Source of the DNA: Clostridiaceae bacterium BL-3
GTDB lineage: Bacteria > Bacillota > Clostridia > Clostridiales > Clostridiaceae
Assembly (NCBI GenBank): GCA_902809985.1
Contig: CADDXC010000001.1
Coordinates: 2,418,001 to 2,482,000, forward strand
DNA length: 64,000 bases
Direction: 5' to 3'
Under the pieces are notes generated by a model. It saw only the letters and a program-made list of their open reading frames with translations. It had not been told where the DNA came from and did no database searches. This document shows, in pieces, positions 56,179 to 64,000 of this stretch (the stretch's first letter is position 1; each line of letters opens with the position of its first letter). The position numbers and the translations under genes were made by a program.

Positions 56179-57669
56179 TTACTTAATCTCTTCTATAGCT
56201 TTTTTTAAAATGTGCTGAAGCATCTGTACATCCTCCGGATTATAATCCAGGGGTCTTGCTTCATTACCCATACAGGTTTTTCCTTCTGGTATCACTCTGC
56301 CAGTAACTTCTCCTACTTTTCTTACACCATAACCGACTTTGCGGATATAGATGAGATTCATCGGTGAAACATTATCAGAAGTCATGCCCTTACCCATGGA
56401 TCCGCTGCCCAGAGTCAAAGCAGGAAACAAATTAGTTGTAACACCCATGCTGCCAAAGGAAGCAGGCGTATTAACAAGTATCCTTCCCACCGGCTTTTTC
56501 AATGCAAACTGTCTAATTACTTCTTCATTTTTTGAGTGTATAACAAGAGTATGTCCATGTCTTTCGCTGAGAAGCAGTTCAATACATTTTTCACAGGCAT
56601 GCATCCAATCATCCTCAATATAATAAGCTAGTACAGGACAAAGTTTTTCTCTTGAATAAGGGTTGTTCTCGGAAACATATTTCTGTTCCGAGATCAATAC
56701 CTTCACACTACTTGGAACACAAAAGCCTGCCTTCTTAGCTAATTTTTGTGCTGATTTTCCTACTATTTCTGTATCCATACTCCCATCGTATCTAAAAAAA
56801 ATAGAACCAAGTTTTTGTGTTTCTTCTTCTGTCATAAAATACCCGCCGTTATTCTGAAATTCATGCTTAACATCAGCTGCAATACAGCTATCCACAACAA
56901 CTGATTGTTCTGCCGCAGACACTATTCCATTGTCAAAAGTCTTGCTGGCAATAATATCTCTCACCGCCTGTTTAATATCAGCTGTACGCTCAATAAACGC
57001 CGGCCCATTGCCGGTTCCTCCGTAGATAACAGGCTTTCCTGATGTATAAGCTGCCTTAAGCATTTTGGAAACGCCCGTATCCATAATCAATGACGTTGAC
57101 TCATGATTCATCAATGCAATCGTCCCGCTGTGCGTCACAGTATGCAAATAGGCAAGTGCACCTTCCGGCAATCCATAACCCTCTGCTGCACGAATCATAA
57201 TATCAAGCGTTTTACAAATTGTTTTTTTTGCTCTGGGGTGCGGAGAAAAAATAATTGCATTACCAGACTTGATTGCAATTAAAGCCTTGTAAATAGTGGT
57301 AGAAACTGGGCTAGTCGCGGGACATAATGCAATAATTACACCCATCGGCACCCCTACATCCATGGTCTTGTTCTGTTTATCCTCACCAATAATTCCCACA
57401 CAACGCATTCCTCTAAGCCTAGCTGGCAGGCACTTACTGACAAATCGATTTTTTACATATTTATCCTGCCATTTACCATAATCAGTTTCATCTTGGGACA
57501 TCACGGCAAGTTCACAGGCATGCTTTCCTATTTCTTCCGCTATACGCTCAACAATCTCATCCAGTTTTTCCTGAGGAAAAGCTGCCAGAAGTTTTTGTGC
57601 ATCTCTTGCATTTTCCACAAGAATTCTAGATTCTTGTATGGAGAGCAAATCATTGTCAATAATATTCAT
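56179..57669 (-). CDS. Aldehyde dehydrogenase paralogue lacking the catalytic cysteine
   Basis: The 496-residue protein is a full-length relative of the CoA-acylating aldehyde dehydrogenases (IYKALIAIKSGNAIIFSPHP, GGTGNGPAFIERTADI, GRILVNTPASFGSMG). Where the active paralogue has GTICASEQ, this one reads GIVSAAEQ, so the nucleophilic Cys is Ser251 (codon TCT, one base from TGT). The remaining fold motifs are kept, which argues for a selected non-catalytic or altered role, perhaps structural or in cargo assembly. It lies directly upstream of cutC. Confidence 0.88.
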   Translation of the reverse strand: MNIIDNDLLSIQESRILVENARDAQKLLAAFPQEKLDEIVERIAEEIGKHACELAVMSQDETDYGKWQDKYVKNRFVSKCLPARLRGMRCVGIIGEDKQNKTMDVGVPMGVIIALCPATSPVSTTIYKALIAIKSGNAIIFSPHPRAKKTICKTLDIMIRAAEGYGLPEGALAYLHTVTHSGTIALMNHESTSLIMDTGVSKMLKAAYTSGKPVIYGGTGNGPAFIERTADIKQAVRDIIASKTFDNGIVSAAEQSVVVDSCIAADVKHEFQNNGGYFMTEEETQKLGSIFFRYDGSMDTEIVGKSAQKLAKKAGFCVPSSVKVLISEQKYVSENNPYSREKLCPVLAYYIEDDWMHACEKCIELLLSERHGHTLVIHSKNEEVIRQFALKKPVGRILVNTPASFGSMGVTTNLFPALTLGSGSMGKGMTSDNVSPMNLIYIRKVGYGVRKVGEVTGRVIPEGKTCMGNEARPLDYNPEDVQMLQHILKKAIEEIK

Positions 57670-57755
57670 TTCTGACTCTCCCTTTCATCATTTATTGACC
57701 AAATATCTTAATTTTGTGCCTTCTACATTTCATATAATGCAGCTATATCTTCCGC

Positions 57756-58061
57756 CTATTGAGGAAGCAAATTTTCAAGTGAATAACGTGCAATAATTTT
57801 TTCAAGATCTGGATGGGGACTTGCAATAACAACTGAACTATAGACTTCGGCATCCATATTTTCTACAGCTTTTACACCGGCCTCTACAGCTGTCTTACAT
57901 GCCCCTACGTCTCCACGAACCAGCACGGAGATATAACCGGAAGCTACATTTTCATAACCAATCAATTCAACATCTGCAGCTTTACACATTGCATCTGCAG
58001 CTTCCAAAACAAAAACCAAACCGAATGTTTCTATTAGACCTAAAGCTATGCATTTATCCAT
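57756..58061 (-). CDS. Microcompartment hexameric shell protein
   Basis: The 101-residue BMC-domain protein shows CIALGLIETFGLVFVLEAADAM, ASGYISVLVRGDVGACKTAV and VIASPHPDLEKII. It is more divergent than the PduA-like pair at the end of the operon and probably contributes a distinct pore. A cluster of small residues (YENVASGYIS) lines the likely pore loop. Confidence 0.94.
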   Translation of the reverse strand: MDKCIALGLIETFGLVFVLEAADAMCKAADVELIGYENVASGYISVLVRGDVGACKTAVEAGVKAVENMDAEVYSSVVIASPHPDLEKIIARYSLENLLPQ

Positions 58062-58088
58062 CTGTATTCCCTTTCCCTCATTTTATTT

Positions 58089-58385
58089 TTATGCATCCAC
58101 ATCATGTACCGAAACAATATCCCCAACACCCTTAATGGGCCGCGGCATAACATTGTGTGCTGTCAATTTGCCTATTGCAGCGGCAGCGGCAGCTCCAGCT
58201 TCCACAGATGCTTTAACAGCAGCAACATCACCTTTTATCATAATTGTGACAAGAGTAGAGCCTATATTTTCATAGGATATGAGCTCAACATCAGCAGCTT
58301 TCAACATCTTATCTGCTGCTTCAACTGCAGGAACCATACCTATCGTTTCAACAAGCCCCAATGCTTCTTCTCCGTAATACCTCAC
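58089..58385 (-). CDS. Microcompartment hexameric shell protein
   Basis: The 98-residue BMC-domain protein has EEALGLVETIGMVPAVEAADKM, GSTLVTIMIKGDVAAVKASVEAG and HNVMPRPIKGV. It is the first shell gene of the operon, 31 nt after the small 89-residue gene. Confidence 0.94.
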   Translation of the reverse strand: MRYYGEEALGLVETIGMVPAVEAADKMLKAADVELISYENIGSTLVTIMIKGDVAAVKASVEAGAAAAAAIGKLTAHNVMPRPIKGVGDIVSVHDVDA

Positions 58386-58416
58386 TTCATAAACCCCCTC
58401 TTTCTATATCAAATTA

Positions 58417-58686
58417 TCAACCCTTAATATATTTATTAATTGTAGCTGCACCCTCTTCAGGTGCTCTATAGTAAACTTTCAAAATACCTTCTTTGTCCAT
58501 TTCAAATCTCGTTTCTTCAAGGAGTCCATTGGCTTCAGCAGTCATTAGTGCAAAGACTACAGCCTTCTTTTTAAGTGCTTTAAAATTGCCATACTCACTT
58601 TTTAAAGCCTCAATAACGTCTTCTGCACAAGCTTCTTTAACTGTCGTAAAATATTTTAAAATAGCATAGTTAAGCGGTTTTTTCAT
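58417..58686 (-). CDS. Small protein of unknown function in the choline microcompartment operon
   Basis: The 89-residue protein is predicted to be cytoplasmic. Its pattern (LNYAILKYFTTVKEACAEDV, a second helix KKKAVVFALMTAEANGLLEE, then a beta hairpin LKVYYRAP) looks like a small winged-helix domain. I recognise no named family. It starts 2 nt after the transporter stop codon. It could regulate the operon or bind a shell component. Confidence 0.75.
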   Translation of the reverse strand: MKKPLNYAILKYFTTVKEACAEDVIEALKSEYGNFKALKKKAVVFALMTAEANGLLEETRFEMDKEGILKVYYRAPEEGAATINKYIKG

Positions 58687-58687
58687 A

Positions 58688-59779
58688 CTACTTAACCTCC
58701 TTTTTTCTGAATAAATCCATTGGGTTCATGGATATTACCAAAATACCAAATATCATCAATATAGCGGCAATCCAGGCAATAGGAGGTAATCCCCAACCTT
58801 CCATACCGCCAAATACACCAAGCACTATCCAGCAGCAGAAAGGTCCCCAAAATGAATAAGTACCATTACAAGCCATGCCAAGAGCAGCACCGCACATACT
58901 GTTGCCTCTATACCAGCACATGTATGATGCAAATGCACAAAGACCACTTAAGGCAAACCAAATCATGGCAGATCCGCTTGAAAAAGCCTGGCCAGCAAGA
59001 TTAGCTGAAAGTTTAATATTACCTGCCATTGCAGCAAAAATAGGAAGCAATATAATCAAATTTGAGATACCTGATGTCACCTGACGAATAGTAATACCAA
59101 TTTCACAGTCAATCATAGATGTACCATAACCAGCAACACAACCCTCAAATCCCCATCCAAGAGCAGCGATAAAAGCAATGCAAACACCTAAGAATGCACC
59201 CTTTGGTGCACTTCCGCCAATACTTGTGCTGCCAATCATAAAACTGGCAATAACACAAATAGCAATGCCCAGCATCATGCGTTTGTTTAATTCTTGTTTA
59301 AACAAAATTCTGCCTAAAATAGCACCAATAGCTGGACAAAGGGCAGTAATAGGAATGACAATTGAACCTGCCATTTGAAGGCCTACAACATAAGCCGTAC
59401 TGGAAATAGGACCTCCTATAAGAGCAGCTAATATCATCACACGACCTGGAGTAGTGTTAAGACACCTAAAAAAATCCCCTATTTTACCTTTAATACTTGC
59501 ATAAAGCAATGCCCAAACAGCACTGCAGGAATCATTCACTGCACTGCCAAGTGCACCTAGTAGATATGTAATGACGAAAGCAGATAAGCCTGCTGTATTA
59601 GCACCATACCAATCGCTCCAGATCCCCTTTGACATACCCAATGTTAAAAATGCTGAATAGAATCCATACATGACAGCTGAAAATAAAGCAATTGATATGC
59701 CTTTTTTAAAAAATTGTGATGATAGTTTCTTCTTGGCAGCAATTGCACGTACATTAGCCGCTTCTGTAACTTCGCACAT
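58688..59779 (-). CDS. DMT-superfamily (EamA-like) transporter, first gene of the cut operon
   Basis: The 363-residue membrane protein has about ten hydrophobic helices in two EamA-like halves (ALCPAIGAILGRILFKQELN is the typical end-of-repeat motif). A hydrophilic N-terminus of about 25 residues precedes the first helix. As the opening gene of the choline operon it may import choline or export a product; no BCCT or ABC choline importer is present in the window. Substrate unproven. Confidence 0.8.
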   Translation of the reverse strand: MCEVTEAANVRAIAAKKKLSSQFFKKGISIALFSAVMYGFYSAFLTLGMSKGIWSDWYGANTAGLSAFVITYLLGALGSAVNDSCSAVWALLYASIKGKIGDFFRCLNTTPGRVMILAALIGGPISSTAYVVGLQMAGSIVIPITALCPAIGAILGRILFKQELNKRMMLGIAICVIASFMIGSTSIGGSAPKGAFLGVCIAFIAALGWGFEGCVAGYGTSMIDCEIGITIRQVTSGISNLIILLPIFAAMAGNIKLSANLAGQAFSSGSAMIWFALSGLCAFASYMCWYRGNSMCGAALGMACNGTYSFWGPFCCWIVLGVFGGMEGWGLPPIAWIAAILMIFGILVISMNPMDLFRKKEVK

Positions 59780-59998
59780 AAATAAAACTCCCCTCTTTTA
59801 GAACTAAACTTTAGCGAAAACGTTTTTTCTTTTTAATGATATATTATATATTAATATTAACTTAATACATCAGCTTCTTCATGGCATAAAGTACAATATT
59901 TTACTGCATAATATCCTCTAGTTTTTTTGAATTTTTGTACTATATCTACTTTTTTGTATTAATAACATTTTTTTATCCCGGTATGCAGACATAAAAAA
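59780..59998 (-). promoter_or_regulatory. Upstream region of the cut operon with candidate operators
   Basis: The gap holds an inverted repeat GTACAA/TTGTAC (59891-59896 and 59935-59940) and an AAAACGTTTT palindrome (59817-59826) within GCGAAAACGTTTTTT, which recalls a catabolite-responsive element but misses consensus positions. A/T-rich TATAAT-like sequences follow. I could not fix one promoter with confidence. Confidence 0.35.
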
Positions 59999-60041
59999 TG
60001 CACCTTCAAATGTTATCTTATTATTTAACATTTGAGGTGCA
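59993..60041 (-). terminator. Terminator after the flavodiiron protein gene
   Basis: On the minus strand GCACCTCAAATGTTA pairs with TAACATTTGAAGGTGC (about 15 bp, one bulge), followed by ATTTTTTATG. It separates the flavodiiron unit from the cut operon. Confidence 0.88.
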
Positions 60042-60069
60042 CTGTAAAATCACTGATATTTTTCTAAAA

Positions 60070-61269
60070 TCATTTCATTGACTTGATAATACTGTCAGCA
60101 AGTTCATCCATTGAACCGGCATCGTCCTCTTTCATTCTGGAACTCAATGATATTTCATTATCCAAAATAGTCATCTCTTTCATCTCTTCCAGAAGTTTAT
60201 GCATCAATTTACCCGACTGAGGAGCCCAAGAACCATTTTCTATAAGGGCAAAAGTACGCTTTTGAAGATTCAACGCCTTCATATGCATCAGGTAATCAAG
60301 CATTGGCGGATAAATTTTCAGATTGTAGGTTACACACGCAAGAACCACATGGCTGTATTTAAATGTCTCGGAAATTAAATAGGATACATGGGTTTTTGAA
60401 ACATCGTACATAACCACATTATTCATTCCCTTTTCCACTAATCTGGTTGCCAGATTATTTGCAGCAGATTCCGTATTGCCATACATCGTCGCATAAACTA
60501 TCATCACACCTTTTTCTTCCGGTTCATAACGGCTCCATTTATCATATTTCTCAAGAAAATATCCCAGATTACTGCGCCATACCGGACCATGCAGTGGACA
60601 AATAGTTTTAATATCCAGCTTGCTGGCTTTCTTCAAAAGTGCCTGAACATGAGGTCCATACTTACCTACAATATTTGTATAATATCTCCTGGCATCATCA
60701 ATCCAGTCCCTGTCAAAGTCCGTTTCATCATCAAACAGCTTTCCACCCAATGCGCCAAAGCTGCCAAATGCATCGGCAGAGAACAATACACCATTTGTAG
60801 CATCATAGGTAACCATGACTTCCGGCCAATGTACCATCGGGGCAGTTACAAACACCACTTTATGTTTTCCAAAGGACTTAGTGTCGCCTTCTTTAACTTT
60901 TTCCACTTTTTCATCTAAATTGAATCCAAACTGATTCATAAACATAAAAGCTTTTTCAGTGCATATAATCTTTACATCAGGATAGCGGAGAAGTATCTCT
61001 TCAATGCAGGCCGCATGATCCGGTTCCACGTGATTGATTACCATGTAATCTAAAGTTCTATTTTTAAGAACTGCTTTTATATTTTCAAGAAACTGGCGGC
61101 AGACTGCCCAATCCACTGTATCAAAGAGCACAGTCTTCTCATCCAAAAGCACATAGGAGTTATAGGAAACTCCCCTTGGAATTGGATGAATATTTTCAAA
61201 TAAGGCAAGACGATTATCGTTCCCTCCAACCCAATAAAGATCTTCATCTACTTTTCTAACACAATACAT
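60070..61269 (-). CDS. Flavodiiron protein (A-type flavoprotein, FprA family)
   Basis: Flavodiiron proteins reduce O2 to water or NO to N2O with electrons from rubredoxin. The 399-residue protein has the metallo-beta-lactamase-type di-iron site with all ligands: NHVEPDHAA (H-x-E-x-D-H), VHWPE, SADAFG and PLHGPVW. The C-terminal flavodoxin domain from about 255 contains VYATMYGNTESAA. It lies 37 nt downstream of a rubredoxin-containing fusion protein that could supply its electrons. A second, nearly identical copy begins beyond the window edge. Confidence 0.95.
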   Translation of the reverse strand: MYCVRKVDEDLYWVGGNDNRLALFENIHPIPRGVSYNSYVLLDEKTVLFDTVDWAVCRQFLENIKAVLKNRTLDYMVINHVEPDHAACIEEILLRYPDVKIICTEKAFMFMNQFGFNLDEKVEKVKEGDTKSFGKHKVVFVTAPMVHWPEVMVTYDATNGVLFSADAFGSFGALGGKLFDDETDFDRDWIDDARRYYTNIVGKYGPHVQALLKKASKLDIKTICPLHGPVWRSNLGYFLEKYDKWSRYEPEEKGVMIVYATMYGNTESAANNLATRLVEKGMNNVVMYDVSKTHVSYLISETFKYSHVVLACVTYNLKIYPPMLDYLMHMKALNLQKRTFALIENGSWAPQSGKLMHKLLEEMKEMTILDNEISLSSRMKEDDAGSMDELADSIIKSMK

Positions 61270-61306
61270 GTATTTAATCCTCCCTATTTTGTTTATTAAT
61301 TATAAT

Positions 61307-63214
61307 TTAGCATTCTATAAATGCACCTTTTTCTTCACCACAAGCAGGACAAGTCCATTCCTCCGGTATATTTTCAAAAAGCGTTCCCGGGTTTATTTCA
61401 CCCTCAGGGTCACCCACAGCTGGGTCATATTCGTAACCGCAGCCATTACAAACATAATGTTTCCAGTTTGGAACAACTTTCTTAGGAACTGCTCTCTTCA
61501 TCTTCTTCATTGGCGGTGCCTCCTTTTTAGGCTGTCCATTATCCAGTGCAGCAGTAAGCAATGGCACAATTTCTACTAAGTCTCCGACTATACCATAATC
61601 AGCATTTTTAAAGATTTTGGCATTAGGATCTATATTTATGGCAACAATTGTAGAAGCATCCACTATGCCCTTTAAATGCTGACCCGCACCGGAAATACCG
61701 CAGGCAATATACAAATTTCCCTTGAATTTTTGACCGGACATACCAACAAAACGATTCAGTGGTACATACTTAAGGGTTTCAGCTACTGGACGTGAAGAAC
61801 CTATAGCCGCACCTGCTTGTACTGCTAAATCTTCTATAAGCTTCATATTTTCTCTTTTACCTACACCCATGCCTATACTTACTACTCTTTCTGCTTTATT
61901 TATAGGAGTATCTATTGGAATTCCAACTGTAAAATCATATCCATCTTCCTTAAGAGCTTTTACGAGTGCATCAACTTTTTCCTTGGAAGTTCCCTTGTTA
62001 AAAACAATTTTCTTACGATAACCCGTAGCTGGTCCATGCTGAGAAGTTTTAATTCCAGATTGGCCTTTAGGAGCTTTACCAACAATATGAGCGGCAATAA
62101 CCACACGCTGAATCTCATTGGTTCCTTCATATATAGTACAGATTTTGGCGTCTCTATAGGCGCGTTCAACCTCCATTCCTTTCATATAACCGCTTCCTCC
62201 AAATATTTGAAGGGCATCATTGACAATCTCAAGTGAAGCATCCGAAGCGTATTGTTTTGCCATAGCAGCCTCCACACTGTAACGTTCATGGTTTCCCTTC
62301 AGCTCTGCCGCACTGTAAATAAGCAGTCTGGAAGCTCTAAGCTTCGTAGCCATATCCGCCAGTTTAAAAGCAATGACCTGCTGTCGACAGATTGGTTTCC
62401 CAAACTGTATTCTTTCTTTCGAGTACTCTAAGGCATTCTCATATGCTCCCTGTGCTATGCCGAGAGCTTGGGCTGCAATACCAATACGGCCTCCATCCAG
62501 AGTAGACATAGCGATCTTAAAGCCTTCACCCTCCTTACCTAAAAGATTTTCTTTAGGTACTTTTACATTATTAAAAACAAGTTCTGCAGTAGCTGAGGAT
62601 CGAATACCCATCTTATCATAATGTTTTCCAAAACTAAAGCCTTCCCAGCCTTTCTCCACAATAAATGCACTTATACCGTGAGTACCTATATTTGGAGTAG
62701 TAACTGCAAAAACTATATAAACATCAGCTTTTCCTGCATTGGTTATAAATATCTTTTCACCATTTAAAATGTAGTGATCACCTTCCAATACAGCAGTAGT
62801 CTCTGTGCCGCCAGCATCACTACCTGCATTTTCCTCAGTCAAACCAAATGCACCAAGCTTTTCACCTTTAGCCAGCGGGACTAAGTATTTTTGCTTTTGT
62901 TCTTCAGTTCCATAGGCGGCAATTGGATATGTGCCCAAGGATGTATGGGCAGAAAGAATTACACCTACCCCGCCATCAATTCTTGACAACTCTTCTACAG
63001 CTATAGCATAACTGATTACATCCAATCCAGCTCCTCCATATTCTTTTGGATATGGAATACCCATAATTCCCATATCCGTCATTTTATGAACAATTTCATC
63101 TGGAAATTGATTCTCTTGATCCAGTGTGAATGCTATAGGTTTAACTTCCTCTTCAGCAAATTTTCTGATTTTCATTCTCAAATTTTCATGTTGTTCAGTA
63201 GTTTTAAAAAACAT
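61307..63214 (-). CDS. Acyl-CoA dehydrogenase - ETF alpha C-domain - rubredoxin fusion
   Basis: The 635-residue protein joins three redox modules. Residues 1 to about 380 form an acyl-CoA dehydrogenase ([17 protein letters not shown], catalytic base in [10 protein letters not shown]). Residues about 405-565 form the FAD-binding C-terminal domain of electron-transfer flavoprotein alpha ([32 protein letters not shown]). Residues about 585-635 form a rubredoxin ([12 protein letters not shown] and [11 protein letters not shown], four Cys). Electrons could flow from acyl-CoA through FADs to the iron centre and then to the flavodiiron protein. The start follows GGGAGGGG. Confidence 0.92.
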   Translation of the reverse strand: MFFKTTEQHENLRMKIRKFAEEEVKPIAFTLDQENQFPDEIVHKMTDMGIMGIPYPKEYGGAGLDVISYAIAVEELSRIDGGVGVILSAHTSLGTYPIAAYGTEEQKQKYLVPLAKGEKLGAFGLTEENAGSDAGGTETTAVLEGDHYILNGEKIFITNAGKADVYIVFAVTTPNIGTHGISAFIVEKGWEGFSFGKHYDKMGIRSSATAELVFNNVKVPKENLLGKEGEGFKIAMSTLDGGRIGIAAQALGIAQGAYENALEYSKERIQFGKPICRQQVIAFKLADMATKLRASRLLIYSAAELKGNHERYSVEAAMAKQYASDASLEIVNDALQIFGGSGYMKGMEVERAYRDAKICTIYEGTNEIQRVVIAAHIVGKAPKGQSGIKTSQHGPATGYRKKIVFNKGTSKEKVDALVKALKEDGYDFTVGIPIDTPINKAERVVSIGMGVGKRENMKLIEDLAVQAGAAIGSSRPVAETLKYVPLNRFVGMSGQKFKGNLYIACGISGAGQHLKGIVDASTIVAINIDPNAKIFKNADYGIVGDLVEIVPLLTAALDNGQPKKEAPPMKKMKRAVPKKVVPNWKHYVCNGCGYEYDPAVGDPEGEINPGTLFENIPEEWTCPACGEEKGAFIEC

Positions 63215-63275
63215 TTATGCCCCTCCCTTTTATTAAATAATATTACTTTAGTATCAATCTAAAACCTATACACTA

Positions 63276-63304
63276 ATTATAGCCCTCAGCATTTTTCCTA
63301 ACAA
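63276..63304 (-). promoter_or_regulatory. Predicted promoter of the acyl-CoA dehydrogenase fusion gene
   Basis: On the minus strand TTGTTA (63299-63304) and a perfect TATAAT (63276-63281) are separated by 17 nt, about 60 nt before the start codon. Confidence 0.65.
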
Positions 63305-63554
63305 TCTTAATTTTGACTCATTTTTCTCATAAATCTCCATTAAAATGGCAATAAATTTTATTCTACCTATCTGACACTTTTTATCTTCCTATTCCTTTTA
63401 TTTTTAGAGTTTTGATATTATTTAAAAAAAATTGTTCATTAATAATTGTTCTGCAATAAATTTTATTTAAAACTACAGAAAATATTTCATAATTAAAATA
63501 TTGATAATTTTTTCGCAATAATTTTCTTAATTGCACATTGATGTTCTTCTAAGA
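63305..63554. other. A/T-rich spacer between the fusion gene and the second flavodiiron gene
   Basis: I see no gene, no known RNA motif and no convincing terminator with a T-tract here. A weak GCAATTAAG...ATTATTGC hairpin (about 63513-63533) lacks the U run. Confidence 0.4.
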
Positions 63555-64000
63555 TCATTTCATTGACCTGATAATACTGTCAGCAAGCTCATCCATTGAA
63601 CCAGCATCATCCTCTTTCATTTTGGATCTCAATGACATCTCATCATCTAAAACAGTCATTTCCTTCATTTCATTTAAAAATTCCCGCATCAATTTACCCG
63701 ACTGAGGAGCCCAGGAACCATTTTCTATAAGGGCAAAAGTACGCTTCTGAAGATTCAACGCCTTCATATGTTCCAGATAATCAAGCATTGGGGGGTAAAT
63801 TTTCATGTTGTAGGTTACACACGCAAGAACCACATGGCTGTATTTAAATGTTTCGGAAATCAAATAGGATACATGGGTTTTTGAAACATCGTACATAACC
63901 ACATTATTTATTCCCTTTTCCACTAATCTGGCTGCCAGATTATTTGCAGCGGACTCTGTATTGCCGTACATTGACGCATAAACTATCATTACACCTTTTT
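63555..64000 (-). CDS. Second flavodiiron protein (N-terminal part beyond window)
   Basis: The minus-strand frame runs off the window edge. The visible 148 residues are the flavodoxin domain (KGVMIVYASMYGNTESAANN) through to the C-terminus (DDAGSMDELADSIIRSMK). They are almost identical to the same part of the gene at 60070-61269, differing at scattered positions (for example YASMYGN against YATMYGN). The gene is very likely a full duplicate continuing beyond 64000. Confidence 0.9.
   Translation of the reverse strand, partial: KGVMIVYASMYGNTESAANNLAARLVEKGINNVVMYDVSKTHVSYLISETFKYSHVVLACVTYNMKIYPPMLDYLEHMKALNLQKRTFALIENGSWAPQSGKLMREFLNEMKEMTVLDDEMSLRSKMKEDDAGSMDELADSIIRSMK

Noticed and set aside
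56179-57669. Sequencing frameshift in the second aldehyde dehydrogenase
   Set aside because: The frame is full length and all flanking motifs are intact; only the Cys codon differs.
43515-59779. Ethanolamine (eut) or B12-dependent propanediol (pdu) operon
   Set aside because: Despite many Eut- and Pdu-like names there is no EutBC or PduCDE lyase; the catalytic core is CutC/CutD with choline-specific residues.
59813-59829. CcpA cre site upstream of the cut operon
   Set aside because: GCGAAAACGTTTTTT has the central AACG core but misses the conserved TG and CA ends; kept only as part of the upstream-region note.
1-64000. CRISPR arrays, tRNA, rRNA genes or complete insertion sequences
   Set aside because: No regularly spaced repeats, no cloverleaf or T-loop GGTTCGAATCC pattern, and no transposase ORF were found.

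Overview
The window is low-GC (A/T-rich) DNA of a cluster I Clostridium-type anaerobe. Supporting signs are the clostridial pyr operon order (pyrBICFKDE), strong AGGAGG-type Shine-Dalgarno sequences, radical-SAM and glycyl-radical enzymes, rubredoxin and flavodiiron proteins, and PyrR, TPP and c-di-AMP RNA leaders. I cannot fix the species from the sequence alone.

Layout. 1-7.1 kb (minus): a membrane-anchored unknown protein (cut by the window edge), an unexplained structured element, and the complete pyrBICFKDE operon with promoter, PyrR-binding RNA and leader terminator. 7.2-12.4 kb (minus): a D-galactonate (dgo) locus in decay. The dehydratase, a hydroxyacid dehydrogenase and an IclR regulator are intact, but the transporter is frameshifted between 31-bp direct repeats and the sugar-acid kinase has lost its 5' part. 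12.5-15.6 kb: nicotinamidase-like hydrolase, an orphan protein and an NAD-malic enzyme. 15.7-20.3 kb (minus): three-subunit molybdenum hydroxylase (xdh-type) plus a MocA-like/ModE-like fusion protein. 20.3-21 kb: thiW under a TPP riboswitch. 21.2-22.8 kb (minus): hflX behind a leader that contains a 12-codon upstream ORF and a terminator. 22.8-25.3 kb (plus): ablA-ablB (N-acetyl-beta-lysine synthesis) under a c-di-AMP (ydaO/yuaA) riboswitch, followed by an unknown ferritin-like protein. 26.8-30.6 kb (minus): an orphan type I specificity subunit next to a large PfkB-like/AAA+/RyR-like protein, the best candidate here for an undescribed system. 30.7-32.7 kb: ktrB-ktrA potassium uptake. 33.7-37.9 kb: pdxST, a flavin-fold oxidase, a GT8 glycosyltransferase and a LicA/choline-kinase-like protein.

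38.3-59.8 kb is a choline-utilisation region. A PocR-type two-component system, a chemoreceptor and an SMR exporter precede a single minus-strand operon of 19 genes. That operon encodes a glycyl-radical (type I CutC/CutD) bacterial microcompartment with hexameric, trimeric and pentameric shell proteins, two aldehyde dehydrogenases (one with the catalytic Cys changed to Ser), PduL, EutQ, EutJ, EutP, a PduS/PduT electron conduit and an EutT-like protein. Choline would be cleaved to trimethylamine and acetaldehyde inside the shell, and acetaldehyde passed to acetyl-CoA and acetyl-phosphate. No intact alcohol dehydrogenase lies in the window, only a probable 36-codon remnant at 38.3 kb.

60.0-64 kb (minus): an acyl-CoA dehydrogenase-ETF-alpha-rubredoxin fusion flanked by two near-identical flavodiiron proteins, the second cut by the window edge. 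This is probably an electron-transfer or oxygen-detoxification unit.

Two themes recur. Osmotic/c-di-AMP control is suggested by the riboswitch on ablAB and by nearby KtrAB. Choline handling is suggested by the LicA-like kinase, the PocR system and the Cut microcompartment. No tRNA, rRNA, CRISPR array or intact insertion sequence was seen.
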